Shown: positions 1 to 8,258, numbered from the stretch's first letter. The stretch is DNA of 12,796 nt from Gammaproteobacteria bacterium (GCA_022822245.1 JAJECB010000087.1:1-12796), one strand, 5' to 3'. Numbers and translations are program-made. Notes: a model not told the origin generated them from the sequence alone.

Positions 1-843
1 GGCGGAGGCGGGCGGAGGCGGGGCGGCAGCCGCCGCGCGTTCCGCGATCCGCGCCGGAACGGGTGCGCCGGCGGTACTTGCGGCAGCGGCGGGGACGGGC
101 GCGGCGATGCGGGAAGCGGCTCCACCGCCCCCGCCGCCGAACCCCGTGAACTCCTCGATGAGGGCGGGGTCCGCGACGTCCGCCCCCTTGACCTCGCCGC
201 TGATGACCCCCTTCTGGAGCAGCAGCACCCGGTCGGAGAGCTCGGTGATGAAGTCGAGGTTCTGCTCCACCATGACGATGGTGACGCCCTGCTCGCGGTT
301 GAGGTTGCGCAGCAGCTCGATGATCGCGTCGACGATGGAGGGCTGGATGCCCTCCGTCGGCTCGTCGAGGAGGACGAGCTCGGGCTCGGAGATGAGGCAG
401 CGGGCGATCGCGAGAAGCTGCTGCTCGCCGCCCGAGAGCGCCCCGCCCTCGCGGTCCAGCAGCGGCTCGAGGCGCGGGAACCCGGCGAGGATCCGCCGGA
501 CCGCCTCCTCCTCCTCGCCGCCGTGGGCCGCGATCCCCATGCGGATGTTGTCCTGCACGCTCAAGTTCGGGAAGATGCCGCGCCCCTGCGGCACGTACCC
601 GAGCCCGAGCCGCGCCCGCTCGCTCGCCCGCTCCCGGGTGAGGTCCAGGCCCGCGTATCCGACGACCCCGCCGGTCGCGGGCACGATGCCCATGATGGTC
701 TTGAGGAGGGTGGTCTTGCCCATCCCGTTGTGGCCGAGCACCCCGACGATCTCGCCTTCCTCCACCGTGAAGTCGACCCCGTGCAGCACCGGTACCCGGC
801 CGTACCCGGCGCTCAGCGCCTTGACTTCGAGCAGCGCGCTCAT
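1..843 (-). CDS. urtE: Urea/amide-type ABC transporter ATPase, UrtE-like (runs off left edge)
   Basis: Second of two cytoplasmic ATPases that power the importer encoded upstream. 281 codons are visible from ATG at 843 with no stop before base 1, so the gene is partial. Walker A is GHNGMGKT (residues 37-44), the ABC signature is LSGGEQ (136-141) and Walker B is LVLLDEPTEG (156-165). The EPTEGIQPSIV stretch is typical of UrtE and of short-chain-amide ATPases rather than classical LivF. The ABC fold ends near residue 235. A Gly/Ala/Pro-rich tail of at least 45 residues follows, which is unusual because family members are normally about 230-245 aa. The start lies 16 bp after the urtD stop, with a GGAG about 10 nt upstream. 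It is the last visible gene of the minus-strand operon. Urea versus another amide cannot be decided from this subunit. Confidence 0.9.
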   Translation of the reverse strand, partial: MSALLEVKALSAGYGRVPVLHGVDFTVEEGEIVGVLGHNGMGKTTLLKTIMGIVPATGGVVGYAGLDLTRERASERARLGLGYVPQGRGIFPNLSVQDNIRMGIAAHGGEEEEAVRRILAGFPRLEPLLDREGGALSGGEQQLLAIARCLISEPELVLLDEPTEGIQPSIVDAIIELLRNLNREQGVTIVMVEQNLDFITELSDRVLLLQKGVISGEVKGADVADPALIEEFTGFGGGGGGAASRIAAPVPAAAASTAGAPVPARIAERAAAAAPPPPASA

Positions 844-859
844 GTTCCCGACTCCGGCC

Positions 860-1582
860 TCATGCCCGGTGCCCGAGATAGACCTCGCGGGCGCGGCTGT
901 CGGCGGAGATCGCCTCCATCGTGTCCTCCATCAGGATCCGCCCCTCGTGGAACACGGTGACCAGGTCCGAGATCATCCGGATGAACTGCATGTCGTGCTC
1001 GACCACGATGAGGGTGGCGGTGCGATTGATCTCGCGGATGAGCTCGGCCGTGCGAACCGTCTCCTCGTGGGTCATCCCCGCCGCCGGCTCGTCGAGGAGC
1101 ACCAGCCAGGGCTCGGCCGCGACCACCATCCCGAGCTCCACCCACTGCCTCTGGCCGTGCGCGAGCCTTCCGACCGGGCTCGCGCGGATCTCGCCGAGCC
1201 GGAGCCGCTCCAGGGTCTCCGCGGTGAGGCTCCGCGCCCGCGCCGGAGCGTGCCAGCGGCGCGCGGAGAGCCAGATGTTCTCCTCGACGGCGAGCCCCTC
1301 GAAGACGTTCGGCACCTGGGTCTTGATCCCGACGCCGAGCGCCGCCACCTCGAACGGCTCGCGGTCGGTCACGTGGATGTCGCGGATGACGACGCTCCCC
1401 GCGGTCGCGCGGAGCTGCCCGGTGAGGCACTTGAAGAAGGTGGACTTGCCCGCCCCGTTGGGACCGATGAGGCAGCGAAGCTCGTTCTCGTAGAGCGCGA
1501 AGTCCACGCGGTCCACGGCCCGGACTCCCCCGAAGTGCATCGAAAGCCCCCGGGTCTCGAGCACCACCTCGCCCTGCCTCAC
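860..1582 (-). CDS. urtD: Urea/amide-type ABC transporter ATPase, UrtD-like
   Basis: First ATPase of the importer, 240 aa, complete. Walker A is GPNGAGKST. The signature region reads LAHGQRQW in place of LSGGQ, a hallmark of UrtD-type subunits, which commonly read LSHGQKQW. Walker B is LVLLDEPAAGMTHEET, again the UrtD form, and a switch histidine follows in VVEHDM. The chosen start is GTG at 1582, whose TG is shared with the urtC stop (GTGA). This places VLETRGLSMHFGG at the normal N-terminus. The frame stays open far upstream through urtC, but that extension is antisense-like low-complexity sequence and was rejected. Translation is probably coupled to urtC. It should dimerise with the UrtE-like ATPase beneath the UrtB/UrtC-like permease pair. 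Confidence 0.92.
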   Translation of the reverse strand: MRQGEVVLETRGLSMHFGGVRAVDRVDFALYENELRCLIGPNGAGKSTFFKCLTGQLRATAGSVVIRDIHVTDREPFEVAALGVGIKTQVPNVFEGLAVEENIWLSARRWHAPARARSLTAETLERLRLGEIRASPVGRLAHGQRQWVELGMVVAAEPWLVLLDEPAAGMTHEETVRTAELIREINRTATLIVVEHDMQFIRMISDLVTVFHEGRILMEDTMEAISADSRAREVYLGHRA

Positions 1583-2703
1583 TCCGCGGCCCTCGCACCC
1601 GCGCCGGCGCCGCCGGTCTCTTCGCCGCCGGTCCTCACCCCGCTCGCACTCGCGTTCTGCCCGCCCCCGCCCCGCGCCCGGCGCATCCGCATCCGCCGCT
1701 CGCGGGCCCGGAGCGCCCGCCGGTTCCGGCGCACCGTCATCCAGTCGGCAAGGGTCGGGATCACCCCCTTCGGCACCAGGAGCACGAACACGACGAGGAT
1801 GATCCCGAGCACCAGGTTGTTGTTGAAGGTCGACTGGGTCCCGAGGGCGGAGGTGAGATAGAAGAGCCCGAACGCCCCGAGGATCGGCCCGATGAGGGTG
1901 CCCCGCCCGCCCACGATCACCCAGATGATGGTGAGGGCGGCGTTGTAGAGGTTGAAGACGTCCGGGGTGACCCGGCCGACCCCGTTGCAGAAGAGGACCC
2001 CCGCGAGCCCCGCAATCCCCGCCCCGACGGCGAAGATCGCGAGCTTGTAGAGCCGCACGTCGTAGCCGAGGAGCTCCGCCCGAAGCTCGTTCTCGCGGAT
2101 GGAGACGCACACCCGGCCGAAGTGGGTGCGCGTCAGCCAGCTCGTGAAGAGGTAGGCGAGGACGAGCGCCCCCATCGCGACATAGAACACGTGCTCGGGG
2201 AACAGGATGAACGAGGTGTCCCACGGGAGGTTGAGCGGTGGCGAGGTGATCCCGTTGAACCCCCCGAGGAGCGACTTCCCGATCTTGTAGTCGGGACCGG
2301 AGGTCCGGCGGATGAGGCTGTAGAGGATGAGCGAGACGGTAAGAGTGATGACCGCGAGGTAGACGTCGCTCACCCGCCCGTAGAACATCACGTAGCCGAT
2401 GATGACGGCGAAGGCGACGGCGACGAGGATCGCGACCAGGATCGCCCAGCTCGACCCCCCGAAGTTGATGGCCGCGATCGTGTACGCGTAGGCCCCGATG
2501 CCGAAGAAGGCGTTCTGCCCGAAGCAGAGGATCCCCCCGTAGCCCCAGATGAGCGCGAGGCTGAGGGCGAGCACCGCGAGGGCGATCGCCGTCGTCAGGT
2601 TGATGATCGTGAAGAGCTCGAGGACCGACGGCGCGATCAGCATGAACAGCACGCCGATCGCGGCGACGGCCAGCATGCCCCGCACGTCCCGGGCGAGGGT
2701 CAC
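1579..2703 (-). CDS. urtC: Urea/amide-type ABC transporter permease, UrtC-like
   Basis: Membrane permease of the LivM/UrtC class, 374 aa, with about ten hydrophobic segments between residues 8 and 312. The conserved loop FGRVCVSIRENELRAELLGY (about 195-214), followed by LYKLAIFAVGAGIAGLAGVL, is the family's ATPase-contacting region. IWGYGGILCFGQNAFFGIGAY near residues 52-72 is the usual family signature. The start is GTG at 2703, overlapping the urtB stop by 4 bp as GTGA, so translation is probably coupled. After the last helix there is an Arg-rich stretch (325-344) and then a Gly/Ala/Glu-rich disordered tail to residue 374. This tail is longer than usual and echoes the low-complexity tail of the UrtE-like partner. 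It pairs with the UrtB-like protein to form the channel. Confidence 0.92.
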   Translation of the reverse strand: MTLARDVRGMLAVAAIGVLFMLIAPSVLELFTIINLTTAIALAVLALSLALIWGYGGILCFGQNAFFGIGAYAYTIAAINFGGSSWAILVAILVAVAFAVIIGYVMFYGRVSDVYLAVITLTVSLILYSLIRRTSGPDYKIGKSLLGGFNGITSPPLNLPWDTSFILFPEHVFYVAMGALVLAYLFTSWLTRTHFGRVCVSIRENELRAELLGYDVRLYKLAIFAVGAGIAGLAGVLFCNGVGRVTPDVFNLYNAALTIIWVIVGGRGTLIGPILGAFGLFYLTSALGTQSTFNNNLVLGIILVVFVLLVPKGVIPTLADWMTVRRNRRALRARERRMRMRRARGGGGQNASASGVRTGGEETGGAGAGARAAE

Positions 2704-3569
2704 AGGCTCTTTCGGAAGATGCCGCCGGTGATCCCGCGCGGCATCAGGCGCAGGAGCACGATGGCGGTGACGAGCAGGGCGACCTCGCCGATGGTCGGGC
2801 CGGTGAGGAATGCGGCGATGCCGTTGACCCCGCCGAGCAGCACCGACGCCGACGCGGTGCCGGCGAGGATCGCGGCCCCCCCGGAGATGACGGTGATGAA
2901 CGCCTTGGCGATGTAGACGGACCCGATGGTCGGGAGCACGCCGGTGACGGGCGCGAGGAGCCCCCCCGCGAGACCGGTGATCGCGGCCCCGACCCCGAAC
3001 GTGATCATGTAGATGCGCGAAGTGGAGACGCCGAGCGCGGAGGCCATCTCCGCGTTCTGCATGGTGCCCCGGGCGACGAGGCCCAGGTTCGTCATCTTGA
3101 GGGCGAGGAAGACCGCGATGCCGAGCGCGGCGGTGATCCCGATGAGGAGCAGCTCGTAGGCGGAGGAGGTGTACTCGCCGATGGGGATGACCCCGAGGGG
3201 CGGCGAGATGGTGGTGGCGGTGGAGGCGCCGAAGATCGAGGTCACGAGCCCGATGAAGAGGAGGCTCAACCCCCAGGTCGCGAGCAGGGTGTCGATCATC
3301 CGGCCGTAGAGCCAGCGGATGAGGAGCCGCTCGACGACCACCCCGATGATCCCCACCACGAGGGGCGCGAGCACGAGCATCGCGATCCAGATGTTGACCC
3401 CGGCGTTCGCCGCCACCACCACCGTGTAGCCGCCCAGCATCAGGAACTCGCCGTGGGCGAGGTTGATGACCCGCATCATCCCGAAGATGATCGCCAACCC
3501 GAGGCTGATGAGCGCCAGGTTGGCGATCCCGTAGAGAATCTGCAGGCCTACGGCGGCGACGAGATCCAT
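2700..3569 (-). CDS. urtB: Urea/amide-type ABC transporter permease, UrtB-like
   Basis: Membrane permease of the LivH/UrtB class, 289 aa, a normal length for the family. The N-terminal motif MRVINLAHGEFLMLGGY (about 32-48) is diagnostic. The coupling loop GLVARGTMQNAEMASALGV (about 163-181), followed by a Gly-rich helix, is where the ATPase would dock. The chain is hydrophobic throughout, with about eight segments. ATG at 3569 opens the frame directly with the first amphipathic and transmembrane stretch. The gene ends in a 4-bp overlap with urtC. It lies 72 bp downstream of the binding-protein gene. That gap holds a 10-bp GC palindrome and may allow the binding protein to be made in excess over the membrane parts, as is common in such operons. 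Confidence 0.93.
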   Translation of the reverse strand: MDLVAAVGLQILYGIANLALISLGLAIIFGMMRVINLAHGEFLMLGGYTVVVAANAGVNIWIAMLVLAPLVVGIIGVVVERLLIRWLYGRMIDTLLATWGLSLLFIGLVTSIFGASTATTISPPLGVIPIGEYTSSAYELLLIGITAALGIAVFLALKMTNLGLVARGTMQNAEMASALGVSTSRIYMITFGVGAAITGLAGGLLAPVTGVLPTIGSVYIAKAFITVISGGAAILAGTASASVLLGGVNGIAAFLTGPTIGEVALLVTAIVLLRLMPRGITGGIFRKSL

Positions 3570-3624
3570 CGAACGCGTCCGCGCTCCGCCCTGCCCGCCC
3601 CGCGTGCCACGGCTGCCTGATGCT

Positions 3625-3634
3625 GCCGGCCGGC
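3625..3634. repeat. 10-bp palindrome in the urtA-urtB gap
   Basis: GCCGGCCGGC is perfectly self-complementary and lies 7 bp past the binding-protein stop codon. GC-rich hairpins after a binding-protein gene often stabilise its mRNA or cause partial termination. In a genome this GC-rich, a 10-bp G/C palindrome may equally be chance. Confidence 0.25.
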
Positions 3635-3641
3635 TCCCCGC

Positions 3642-4898
3642 CTACATCTTGATCCCGGCCGCCTCGAGCCCGTTCTCGAACTTGAAGACGGACTGGTTCG
3701 GGTCGGCCACGAGGTCACAGACGAGCAGGGTGTCCGTGGGCGGCTGGTCCTCGTAGACCTCCAGGATGTTGAACGCCTGGTCCTTGAGCTCCGCGAGGTA
3801 CACGTTCTGGAGGCAGTGATTGGTCTTGGGCTCGATCGTGACTCTCCCCGAGGGGCCGTCGTAGGAGATGCCCGTGCGCAGCGCCTCGATGACCGGCATC
3901 CGCTCCACGGTCCCGGCTTGCCTGACTCCCTCCGCCCAGAGGTAGGCGCCCTCGTAGGCCCGCGCCGCAAGCTCGTTGAGGGCCGGAGCATCCTCCCCCC
4001 GGTGCGCCTTGAAGCGGGCCACGAAGTCCCGGTTGGCCGGCGAGTCGATCTCCTCGAAGTACGAGTAGGCGCAGATCATCCCGTCGCCTTCCTCCGCGGA
4101 GATGAGCTTGTGCTCGTTGCCGACCCCGAACGTGGTGGACGCGATGGGCACGCTCTTGTTCATGCCCGCGGCGGCGTACTGGCGGTAGAACGAGACGTGC
4201 GCGCCCCCCACCAGCGCGGACATCACCATGTCCGGCTTCGCGGCCTGGATCTTCTTGATCGTCGGGCCGAAGTTGGTGACGTCGAGCGGGAAGAACTCGG
4301 TCTCCACCGCCTCCCCGCCGTTGTCCGCGACGTACTTCTGGACCCACTGGGCGGTAATCTGGCCGTAGTTGTAGTCCGCGGCCACGATGTACACCTTCTT
4401 GCCCCACTTGTTCATCGTGTAGGGGACGAGCTTCTCGACCGTCTGGGCCGGGGTCGACCCGGTGCAGAAATTGTTGAGATCGCAGACCCCGCCCTCGTAC
4501 AGCACGTTGTAGAAGTAAAGGGTCCGGAAGCGGGCGAAGGTCGGGCGGATCGCTTCGCGCGAAGCGGAGGTGATCCCGGCGTGGACCACGTCGGCCTTGT
4601 CCCCGGCCGCCGCCTGCGTCGCGTACTGGGTGTAGAACTGGATGGTCGACTGCGGGTCGTAGACCTTGAGCTCGATCTGCTTGCCGAGAAGCCCGCCCGC
4701 CGCGTTCATCTCGTCGACGGCCATGCGGGTGGTGTCCACCATCGGCTTGCCGTAGATGTCGAGCCCGCCCGACTGGTCGAGGATGCTCACGAACTTGATG
4801 GTGTCGGCGGCTTGCGCCCGGCCGATGATCGCGGGAGCGGCGAGCGCCGCCGCGGAGGCGGACGCGCCGGCAAGAAAACGCCTGCGGGTTACGGTCAT
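3642..4898 (-). CDS. urtA: Tat-exported amide/urea-type substrate-binding protein (UrtA/FmdD-like)
   Basis: Periplasmic receptor of the importer, 418 aa. The N-terminus carries a twin-arginine signal, TRRRFLAGASASAAALAAPA, with likely cleavage after GRAQA near residue 30. The mature chain begins with a type-I periplasmic-binding fold and the family stretch DQSGGLDIYGKPMVDTTRMA. AVDEMNAAGG and VYDPQST are also typical of UrtA and of the short-chain-amide receptor FmdD. Later landmarks are YEGGVCDLNNFCTGSTP and YSYFEEIDSPANRDFV. ATG at 4898 has a strong AAGGAG ribosome site 8 nt upstream. It heads the transporter genes and follows a flotillin gene on the same strand. The exact substrate (urea, formamide, acetamide or a larger amide) is not determined. 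The nearby amidase favours an amide. Confidence 0.9.
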   Translation of the reverse strand: MTVTRRRFLAGASASAAALAAPAIIGRAQAADTIKFVSILDQSGGLDIYGKPMVDTTRMAVDEMNAAGGLLGKQIELKVYDPQSTIQFYTQYATQAAAGDKADVVHAGITSASREAIRPTFARFRTLYFYNVLYEGGVCDLNNFCTGSTPAQTVEKLVPYTMNKWGKKVYIVAADYNYGQITAQWVQKYVADNGGEAVETEFFPLDVTNFGPTIKKIQAAKPDMVMSALVGGAHVSFYRQYAAAGMNKSVPIASTTFGVGNEHKLISAEEGDGMICAYSYFEEIDSPANRDFVARFKAHRGEDAPALNELAARAYEGAYLWAEGVRQAGTVERMPVIEALRTGISYDGPSGRVTIEPKTNHCLQNVYLAELKDQAFNILEVYEDQPPTDTLLVCDLVADPNQSVFKFENGLEAAGIKM

Positions 4899-4984
4899 GA
4901 TGGTTGCTCCTTCGTGGGTTCTTGCGCTGATTCAGGGACGACTCGCGTCGGGGCTCGGGATCGGGACGGGCGCGCGGGCGGTAC

Positions 4985-5000
4985 GCAAGCCCGGTCTTGC
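4985..5000. terminator. Possible hairpin after the flotillin gene
   Basis: Arms GCAAG and CTTGC flank ACCGGG (minus-strand reading), 2 bp past the flotillin stop. There is no U-tract, the stem is only 5 bp and one central pair is mismatched. It may be a weak terminator or an RNA-stability element between the flotillin and the binding-protein gene. A dyad operator is the alternative reading. Confidence 0.25.
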
Positions 5001-5002
5001 CG

Positions 5003-6652
5003 TCATTCTTCCCTTCCGGGTTCGGTTGCGCCCTCCGGTTCTCCGTTTGCGTCCCGGTCGTCGCCGTCGAGGGGGGCGCTCAAGCCCCGCACCCCGCCGC
5101 CGACGTTGATGCCGACCTCCTCGCCGAGCTTGCGGACGGCGGGAAGCTGGAGGGCGAGCCGCATGACCGCGTCGACCACCTGGTTGACGGCATTGCCGTC
5201 TCCGGCCGCCGCACCGCCCGCACCCGCGCCATCGCCGCCTCCGACCGGGCCGCCCCCCATGCCGCTGATCTGGTTGATCCGGATCGTCTCGATCTTCTCC
5301 GCCGGCTTCATCATCTTCTCGACGATCCCGGGGAGCGCGTCGATGCGCGCCTGGTCGAGCTTCAGACCGATGAGCTCGGGGCTGTGCGCGTTCTCGGCCC
5401 GGATGAGGGCCGCGGTCCCCTCCGCGCGAGCGAGGAGCTCGTCCTTCTCCGCCCCCGCCCGCTCGAGGGTCGCGCGGGCCTGGGCCTCGGCCATCGAGAC
5501 CATCGTGCCGGCCTCGCTCCGCACCCGGGTGTCGTCCACCTCCGCCTGCTCGGCGGCCCGGATGAGGGCGAGCGCCTTCTCGCGCCCGGCGGCGGCGGTT
5601 TCGCGCGCCGTCGCCACCCGCTCCTCCGCCTCGGCCTCCCGGGCGCGGGCGTCGTGGACGTCGACCTCGGCCGCCGCCTGCTCGATGTGCTTCGCGGCGA
5701 GCTTGACCGCATTGTCGGCGCGCGCCGTTTCGGTCGAGAGCTCGGCGTCGATCTGCTGGCGGCGGAGCTCCCGATCGCGGGCGATCTCGGACATCCGCAC
5801 CTCGCGCTCGCGGGCGATGCGGGCCGCCTCGCGGCGGCGCTCCGACGCCGACTGCTCCTCGGCGACGTCGGCCTGGCTCGCCGCGCGCGCGGTCTCGATC
5901 TCGCGCTGCTGGGCGATCGTCGCCTCCTCCTCTTCCTGGGAGAGGAGGAGCTTTTGCTTCGTGGTGTTGAGCTGGCTCTGGCGCACCGAGACCTCCGCGT
6001 CCGACTCGATCTCCGCGCGCTCCTTCCGGTTGACGGCGATGATCTCGGCGAGGCGGCGCATGCCGAGGGCGTTGAACGCGTTGTTCTCGTCAAGGGCGTG
6101 GAAGGGGGTCTGATCGAGGCGGGTGAGGGACACCGACTCGAGGAGGAGTCCGTTCTGGGCGAGGTCTTCGCCCAGGACCTCGCTCACCGCCGCGGTGTAC
6201 CGGCCGCGCTCGTCCTGGAGGCTCTCCATGGTGTAGCCGGCCGCGACCGAGAGCACCGCATCCACGAGCTTGCCCTCGAGGGTCTCGGCGAGCTCCGAAG
6301 CACGGAAGGTCTTGCCGGCGAGGGCCTGGGCGGCGGTCGCGACCCCCTCCTCGGTGGCCCGGACACGGACGTAGAACTCCGCCCCGACGTCGACCCGCAG
6401 GCGGTCCGCGGTGATCACGGAGGCGGGGCCGACCCGCTCGATCTCGAGCTTCGAGGTCCGCATGTTGACCTCGGCCACCTTGTGCAGGAACGGGAGCGCG
6501 AGGCAGCCCCCGTCGAGCACCACCTTCTGCCCGCCGAGGCCGGTGCGCACCAGGGCAATCTCGCGGTTGGCCTTGGCATAGAACCGGTGGAGGAACCAGA
6601 TCCCGACCACCAGGGCGATGACGAGAACGACCGCGACGACGAACCAGAACAC
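5003..6652 (-). CDS. yqiK: YqiK-type flotillin / SPFH-domain membrane scaffold protein
   Basis: Inner-membrane scaffold of the flotillin family, 549 aa, close to the length of E. coli YqiK. One N-terminal helix (residues 3-22) anchors it. FYAKANREIALVRTGLGGQ and VVLDGG start the SPFH/band-7 domain (about 25-205), with MRTSKLEIER and ITADRLRVDVG as further YqiK-like signatures. A long Ala/Glu/Arg-rich coiled coil covers about 205-420, followed by the flotillin C-terminus with ALPGIVEKMMKPAEKIETIRINQISG and a Gly/Ala-rich linker. The start is GTG at 6652, with GGGGAGGG about 5 nt upstream. Flotillins oligomerise and organise membrane microdomains. No NfeD/YqiJ-like partner gene, the usual neighbour, is seen. 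Its place between an amidase and an ABC importer is odd. Its precise job here is unknown. Confidence 0.9.
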   Translation of the reverse strand: MFWFVVAVVLVIALVVGIWFLHRFYAKANREIALVRTGLGGQKVVLDGGCLALPFLHKVAEVNMRTSKLEIERVGPASVITADRLRVDVGAEFYVRVRATEEGVATAAQALAGKTFRASELAETLEGKLVDAVLSVAAGYTMESLQDERGRYTAAVSEVLGEDLAQNGLLLESVSLTRLDQTPFHALDENNAFNALGMRRLAEIIAVNRKERAEIESDAEVSVRQSQLNTTKQKLLLSQEEEEATIAQQREIETARAASQADVAEEQSASERRREAARIAREREVRMSEIARDRELRRQQIDAELSTETARADNAVKLAAKHIEQAAAEVDVHDARAREAEAEERVATARETAAAGREKALALIRAAEQAEVDDTRVRSEAGTMVSMAEAQARATLERAGAEKDELLARAEGTAALIRAENAHSPELIGLKLDQARIDALPGIVEKMMKPAEKIETIRINQISGMGGGPVGGGDGAGAGGAAAGDGNAVNQVVDAVMRLALQLPAVRKLGEEVGINVGGGVRGLSAPLDGDDRDANGEPEGATEPGREE

Positions 6653-6705
6653 TGCGCCCTCCCCTGCCCCCGCGCCGGTGCGCGGTCTCCGAGCGGCTCC
6701 GGGTC

Positions 6706-6735
6706 AGGTTAGTGGAATACCGATTTGCGTTTCAA
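6706..6735 (-). promoter_or_regulatory. Possible promoter for the flotillin-transporter genes
   Basis: On the minus strand TTGAAA (6735-6730) is followed after 18 bp by TAACCT (6711-6706), in a short AT-richer patch within very GC-rich DNA. The predicted RNA start would give a leader of roughly 45-50 nt before the GTG at 6652. The -10 element matches consensus poorly, so this is a suggestion only. Confidence 0.3.
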
Positions 6736-6759
6736 CCAGCCCGGACCCCGCCCCCGCAC

Positions 6760-6783
6760 CGCCCTCCCGCGCGGCGGAGGGCG
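6760..6783. terminator. GC-rich stem-loop after the amidase gene
   Basis: Perfect 8-bp arms CGCCCTCC and GGAGGGCG with an 8-nt loop, 32 bp past the amidase stop. No U-tract follows. It fits a transcription pause or terminator between the amidase and the flotillin gene, which would make the downstream promoter meaningful. A structured mRNA 3' end is the other reading. Confidence 0.45.
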
Positions 6784-6815
6784 AGGTGCGAGGACGGCGC
6801 GGCGCGGACCCGCGT

Positions 6816-8258
6816 TCAGACCGTCTCGCGCACCATCGCGGGCTTGCGGTCGAACCAGGGGCGCGCGGACTCGAGCTGGGCCGCGAACCGGAACAGGGTC
6901 GCCTCGTCGCCGTAGGGGGCGACGGCCTGCACCGCGACGGGGAGGCCGCCCGCGCTCTCGCCGATCGGCAGCATGACGGCCGGCTGGCCGGTGAGGTTGA
7001 ACCAGACCGTGAACGGGGAGAAGTGGAAGACGCGGCGCCAGTACTCGTCCACATCCTCCATCATCATGTCGAGCCAGCCGAGCTTGACCGCCGTGCCCGT
7101 CGCGAGCCCGGGGGTCAGCAGAAGGTCGTGGTCGCCATGGAAGGCGGCCATCTGCCGGCCGAGCCGATGCATGGTCTGGGTCGCCCGGACGTAGTCGGCG
7201 CTGCTCGCGGCCTCGCCCAGCTTCGCCGTCAGCCACGTGATCCGTTCGACCTCGTCTTCACGGGCCGGCCGGCCGGCGCTCGGGTGGCTCGACAGGTTGA
7301 CCACCGTGTTGACCCCCATCAGGGTGAGGAAGGTCGGCACCACCGCTTCGCCGTCGATGGCGGGATCGGCCTCTTCGACGTGGTGTCCGAGGTCCGCGGC
7401 AAGCGTTGCGGTCTCCTCGAGCACCCGCCGGGCCTCCGCTTCGACCGGAGCGCCGTTCGGGGTCCGGGTGGTAAAGGCGACACGGAGGGTGCCCGGATCG
7501 GTACCGACCTCGTCCAGGAACGGGCGAGCCGGCGGCGCTGCGCTGTAGGGGTCGCCGGCCCCCGGGCCGCGCGTCGCGTCCAGGATCGCGGCGCTGTCGC
7601 GCACGCTCAAGGTGACCGCGTGCTCGCTGGAAAGCCCGCCGCTCCCCTCGCCGAGATAGGGCGCCATGGTGTTGCGGCCGCGGGTCGGCTTGAGGCCGAC
7701 GAGCCCGCAGCAGGCGGCCGGGGCCCGGATCGAGCCGAAGCCGTCCGAGGCGTGGGCGGCGGGCAGCATGCGCGCGCCGACCGCGGCGGCCGCGCCGCCG
7801 CTCGAGCCGCCGGAGATGCGTGCGGGGTCCCAGGGGTTCTTCGTGGCGCCGTGCAACTGCGGCTCGCAGGTGAGGCTCAAGCCGAGCTCGCAGGTGTTGG
7901 TCCGCCCGAAGATGACCATGCCGGCCCGCTTCAGCCGCTTGACGTGCTCGCTGTCCTCCGCCGGCACGACGTCCTCGAAGAACCGGCACCCCCTCGTGGT
8001 CGGGCAGCCCGCGAGGGAGGCGCCGAGGTCCTTGAGGAGATACGGCACGCCCCGGAGGGGCCCGTCGGGGAGGCCGTCCGCAATGGCCTGGCGGCCATGG
8101 TCGTAGAGCCGGTTGGTGACCGCGTTGACGGCCCCGTTGCGCGCATCGACCCGCTCGACCGCGGCCTCCAGCACTTCCTCCGGAGTGGTTTCGCCCCGTG
8201 CCACCAGCGCGGCCAGTCCGATCGCGTCGTGCGCTTCGTATTCCGTGAAGGCAGTCAT
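6816..8258 (-). CDS. Amidase-signature-family hydrolase (NylA-like)
   Basis: Hydrolyses a C-N amide bond with a Ser-cisSer-Lys triad. 480 aa, full length. The triad reads as Lys76 in VPYLLKDL, Ser152 in [10 protein letters not shown] and the nucleophile Ser176 in [15 protein letters not shown]. The 24-residue spacing between the two serines is canonical. [26 protein letters not shown] and the C-terminal [14 protein letters not shown], with [23 protein letters not shown], resemble the 6-aminohexanoate-cyclic-dimer hydrolase group and general amidases. No GatA role is suggested because no gatB or gatC is near. ATG at 8258 has GGGGAG about 7 nt upstream. The frame stays open to 8459, but that extension lacks family similarity. 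No signal peptide, so it is cytoplasmic. It probably acts on substrate imported by the downstream transporter. Confidence 0.9.
   Translation of the reverse strand: MTAFTEYEAHDAIGLAALVARGETTPEEVLEAAVERVDARNGAVNAVTNRLYDHGRQAIADGLPDGPLRGVPYLLKDLGASLAGCPTTRGCRFFEDVVPAEDSEHVKRLKRAGMVIFGRTNTCELGLSLTCEPQLHGATKNPWDPARISGGSSGGAAAAVGARMLPAAHASDGFGSIRAPAACCGLVGLKPTRGRNTMAPYLGEGSGGLSSEHAVTLSVRDSAAILDATRGPGAGDPYSAAPPARPFLDEVGTDPGTLRVAFTTRTPNGAPVEAEARRVLEETATLAADLGHHVEEADPAIDGEAVVPTFLTLMGVNTVVNLSSHPSAGRPAREDEVERITWLTAKLGEAASSADYVRATQTMHRLGRQMAAFHGDHDLLLTPGLATGTAVKLGWLDMMMEDVDEYWRRVFHFSPFTVWFNLTGQPAVMLPIGESAGGLPVAVQAVAPYGDEATLFRFAAQLESARPWFDRKPAMVRETV

Noticed and set aside
107..1861. 584-codon plus-strand open frame
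   Set aside because: Antisense to the urtE, urtD and urtC genes, whose motifs are unmistakable. The translation is low-complexity.
1583..2224. Longer N-terminus for the UrtD-like ATPase
   Set aside because: The frame is open but crosses the urtC gene with Arg-rich filler; the ABC domain starts just after the GTG at 1582.
4899..5002. Sigma-54 promoter for urtA
   Set aside because: GGCAAG and TTGC elements occur on the minus strand but their spacing does not fit the -24/-12 geometry.
3816..6113. 765-codon open frame on the plus strand
   Set aside because: It lies antisense to the binding-protein and flotillin genes, is Arg/Ala/Ser-rich with no domain order, and arises because high GC removes stop codons from the opposite strand.
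4997..6712. 571-codon plus-strand open frame over the flotillin gene
   Set aside because: Mirror frame of the coiled-coil gene; the repetitive Leu/Gly/Arg-rich pattern is a by-product of its codons.
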